Below the pieces are notes generated by a model. It made no database searches, was not told the DNA's origin, and worked only from the letters and a program-made list of their open reading frames with translations. Below, piece by piece: positions 62,401-64,000 of a stretch of 64,000 nucleotides of DNA (position 1 is the stretch's first letter; each line of letters opens with the position of its first letter). Both the position numbers and the translations under genes were made by a program. Source of the DNA: Aphis gossypii (taxonomy: Eukaryota; Arthropoda; Insecta; Hemiptera; Aphididae); assembly GCF_020184175.1 (NCBI RefSeq), contig NC_065533.1:17134695-17198694 (forward strand), given 5' to 3'.

Positions 62401-63268
62401 TATTTATTGTGTAGTAACCTTCTCCCCCCCCCCCCCCATCGAGTAATTTCAATCCTATGAGTAAACTACTATCTACTGAAGTTAATACTTATTTGTTACC
62501 TATAGGCTATAAGTTAAATCCGGATTTTTATGGAAAACATTTTTTTTTTTACTATTAACGACATGTTATCATATACGTTTTTAGTTATAAAAATGTAAAA
62601 TAAAATATATACAAGATATTGATTTTATAAATTAAGAATTATGGTAATAGTTTATCTGACTCTATCATAGTTACCAGGCAAGTAAATGGGCCCTAAAATA
62701 TTATTGGTCGTATCTGAAAATCATATAAGCACACTCTTATGAATGGGTCAAAACTTAATATATTATATATTATTGTCTAAAGCCGGATTCCCATGACTGG
62801 TGTACTTGGCCAATATTTGGTGCTGGTTGTTACTTGTATAATTATTTGTCACTGATGCAGTTCCGAGGATTTTCGGTAAATGAGACACAAGTAAAACGGA
62901 ACAGCCAATTTCACTTGTAGTACTTGTCAAGTACACCTTTCCTGTAAACACCATAATCATGTACTGATAAAATGTACAATTATTGGCGAATTTGGTAAGT
63001 ACACCAGTCGTGAGAATCCGGCTTTAAGATAAACCTGTGTTTTTGGTATATACACACTGACTTATTGGCAAGTCTCATAGGAACCTTTTGTTGGCCAAAC
63101 ATGTTCTAACTTATTAGTTCAATAATAAAATGGATTACTTGAATTGATTTTTTATTTTTGACATACTTTAATAGTGTCCAATGGATGACCCACTAATACT
63201 GTGCATACACCGCCGAAACCACCAGCTAGAAAATACTTAAAGGGATTTGTACTCCCATCGGTAGACAT
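47451..63268 (-). CDS. SLC25A20: Mitochondrial carnitine/acylcarnitine carrier, 305 residues
   Basis: Five minus-strand exons in phase: 63167-63268 (ATG), 62095-62209, 57156-57473, 49102-49272 and 47451-47662 (stop). Splice sites are GT/AG, and the sum is 918 bases. The three carrier signatures are HPLDTIKVRLQT (exons 1-2), PGERIKCILQVQ (exon 3) and PADVLKSRLQ (exon 4), the PGERIKC form being typical of the carnitine carrier. Six membrane helices are implied. Family role: exchange of acylcarnitine for carnitine across the inner mitochondrial membrane, feeding fatty acids to beta-oxidation; fly congested-like trachea (colt) is the ortholog. Length matches the human protein (about 301). Introns are 1.4, 7.9, 4.6 and 0.96 kb and hold many transposons and a whole opposite-strand gene. 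No defects are seen, so it is probably functional. Confidence 0.95.
47955..48339. mobile_element. MITE family CATAGGCGTGC, copy 2
   Basis: It begins ATAGGCGTGCGCAGGAATTT and ends CGTACGCACGCCTAT, with a body closely matching copy 1 (46251-46607) plus about 25 extra bases near the right end (CAGCTGCACACCCTGCACAC). It sits in the last intron of the carrier gene. Confidence 0.72.
49900..50900. repeat. Degenerate dispersed-family sequence interrupted by a LINE tail
   Basis: Words characteristic of the 1.3-kb family recur in the right order (GACATTATCGCCAAATATTT, AACTATTTATAAACAT, CTTGAAAACTGAATACAAG, then AACTGAATACAAAATTCTA). Neither subterminal repeat is recognisable. The block lies in carrier intron 3 and is split by the insertion at 50454-50631. 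Confidence 0.45.
50454..50631 (-). mobile_element. LINE 3' tail insertion with about 32-bp flanking duplication
   Basis: Read on the minus strand it ends in TTGGACTTTTGTCCG, a small hairpin, and an A/T-rich AATAAA-like tail, a common 3' end of insect non-LTR elements. The same stretch of about 32 bases, beginning AAACATTCCACTA and ending AAATTATGATTTT, flanks it at 50422-50453 and 50632-50663 with one mismatch. No coding sequence remains. Confidence 0.65.
51928..56953 (+). CDS. Secreted leucine-rich-repeat protein, 735 residues, nested in carrier intron
   Basis: Exons 51928-51987, 54165-54320, 54396-54524 and 55091-56953 join in phase 0 with GT/AG borders. Exon 1 is a signal peptide (MIYNKFYLLWCIIVMCVFF). 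Exon 2 carries an LRR N-cap cysteine cluster, CPRACTC. Exon 4 begins with a non-repeat part including a lysine run, then about ten LRRs (about 265-530; for example LETLILDNNIIESIPDFSF and LEHIDLSYNQLQELPPGLF) and a C-cap (HCTCRMKLW ... CEW ... YTC, about 538-575). A basic, Asn/Thr-rich tail with many N-glycosylation sites ends the protein without a membrane anchor. It is thus probably extracellular. The exact family is not certain; insect proteins such as halfway or ALS-like LRR proteins are candidates. AATAAA at 57068 lies 80 bp from the carrier's exon 3 on the other strand. Confidence 0.85.
53022..53196. mobile_element. MITE with palindromic ATGGGCGCCCAT ends
   Basis: Both ends carry the self-palindromic ATGGGCGCCCAT. 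AATATAAT flanks both sides (53014-53021 and 53197-53204). Inside are long G runs (53049-53062, 53151-53158) and a C run (53164-53170), which could pair or form G-quadruplexes. It lies in intron 1 of the LRR gene. Confidence 0.75.
57474..61589. other. Carrier intron 2, mostly AT-rich
   Basis: Apart from a Helitron end (59394-59422) no bounded feature was found in this 4.1 kb. Short frames at 58347 and 60619 lack domain and splice support. Words like TGCTTTTTT recur near 58030-58080 and 58565-58635 and may be old repeat debris. Confidence 0.45.
59394..59422 (+). mobile_element. Helitron 3' terminus
   Basis: A perfect 6-bp stem (GGCGAA/TTCGCC) with loop ACGGAG is followed seven bases later by CTAG and then T. 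A hairpin just before a terminal CTRR, inserted next to T, is the diagnostic 3' end of Helitrons. The 5' end (TC...) was not located, so the length is unknown. Confidence 0.7.
61590..61765. mobile_element. hAT-type MITE with perfect 8-bp TSD
   Basis: Ends CAGGGGTGGCCA and TGGCCACCCCTG are exact inverses. The octamer CTATATAT flanks both (61582-61589 and 61766-61773). It is 176 bp, in carrier intron 2; the flank lies in a TA tract, so part of the match could be chance. The interior includes CTCGCGAGTC. Confidence 0.85.
62781..63023. mobile_element. Harbinger-like MITE in carrier intron 1
   Basis: Left AGCCGGATTCCCATGACTGG and right CCAGTCGTGAGAATCCGGCT are long inverted copies, continuing inward through GTGTACTT and AAGTACAC. 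Flanks are TAA on the left and TTAA on the right, consistent with a 3-bp TWA duplication, but the exact border is ambiguous. A 65-codon minus frame across it is not a gene. Confidence 0.7.
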
Positions 63269-64000
63269 TTTAAAGGAAAATTATAGAAGATCTGTTGTGA
63301 TTAAATACAAATAATTGTGTTAAAAATGTGTGTAATAAATTATAAAATATTTAATTACTAAAAAAATAATTTAAATTTAAATTTTTTGTAACAGGTTGTA
63401 TACTGTATAGAAGATTATACTTATCAAGTTTTAATATTATCAAAATTGTCGTAATCACTGATTATTATTACTATTATTCTATGATAATATCCGTAAATAG
63501 TGTCATGTCATGATCATAGACTTATAATATTATAAGTCCTATGGTCATGATGATACAGTGAAACGGTACAAAATCAATAAGCTGACAAAACTGTTATCAC
63601 AATGTCACAACTCACTATCACAGTTGTTCATTCCAATAGTATGCCCGTCGAGTACAATGATGGATAAAAAGTTATTTTATTGAAATACCTATGTACATTA
63701 AAATATAGTATACATATAGTATATATATACATTTTTTAATTAAACCGATTTAACTATTCAAATAGTGTTTAATGTAATAATAATTATAATTATAATTTAA
63801 AAATTAATGAAATATATTATAATTATACTTAGATGTATTAAGTATAATAGTTGTCATTTTAATAAAAACGATTTAATTTGTGTACAAATGTACAATTTTT
63901 ATCAGAATTTATCAGAATCTTATTTTAATAGAAATTTGAATTTACAAATAAATTCATTCCTTACTAAATAGTGAGTAATAGGTACTATTAAATGTCTTGA
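63269..64000. other. Upstream flank of the carrier gene
   Basis: This holds the carrier promoter and leader but no clear core element. An imperfect palindrome of about 45 bp lies at 63506-63552, centred on AATATT, with arms CATGATCATAGACTTATA and TATAAGTCCTATGGTCATG. The rest is AT-rich with no exon. Confidence 0.4.

Overview
The window looks like nuclear DNA of an insect, most likely an aphid or close relative. It is very AT-rich, littered with short inverted-repeat transposons, and its genes have introns with GT/AG borders. The species call is inference from base composition, repeat style and the protein matches; no species marker is present.

Four genes are well supported. (1) On the minus strand, 17.8-24.8 kb, is the 3' part of a RING-IBR-RING ubiquitin ligase of the HOIL-1/RBCK1 type, reconstructed from six exons with consistent phases. 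(2) On the plus strand, 39.8-41.6 kb, is a KH + DEAD-box RNA helicase of the DDX43 type with one 92-bp intron. (3) On the minus strand, 47.5-63.3 kb, is a complete five-exon mitochondrial carnitine/acylcarnitine carrier (SLC25A20, fly colt), 305 residues. (4) On the plus strand, 51.9-57.0 kb, nested in intron 3 of the carrier, is a secreted leucine-rich-repeat protein of 735 residues in four exons. Less certain are a GC-rich coding exon on the minus strand (29.1-30.7 kb), whose splice phase fits the first visible RBCK1 exon, and a 60-residue plus-strand gene (17.1-20.2 kb) that runs antisense across the last RBCK1 exon.

The rest is mostly transposon-derived. 3.3-12.1 kb is a transposon graveyard: a hAT-type MITE with a perfect 8-bp target duplication; a decayed Mutator-like element (FLYWCH + MULE transposase) carrying two later hAT-type insertions, one of which holds a third-level Harbinger-type MITE; a 1-kb foldback element; and a mariner-type MITE. 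A 1.3-1.5 kb dispersed family occurs at least four times (10.7, 18.5, 22.8, 32.8 kb). It has an unusual layout: subterminal inverted repeats, a 3' hairpin and an internal tandem duplication, resembling Helentron-associated (DINE-1-like) elements. Two jockey-type LINE fragments lie at 34.6 and 38.4 kb, one with a mutated YADD catalytic motif and a MITE inserted in its reverse transcriptase. A LINE tail with about 32-bp flanking duplications, a Helitron 3' terminus and several more MITEs sit in the introns of the carrier.

The genes do not form a pathway. The notable arrangement is overlap: a gene nested in the carrier intron and an antisense gene across the ubiquitin ligase. No CRISPR, operon, rRNA or tRNA was seen.
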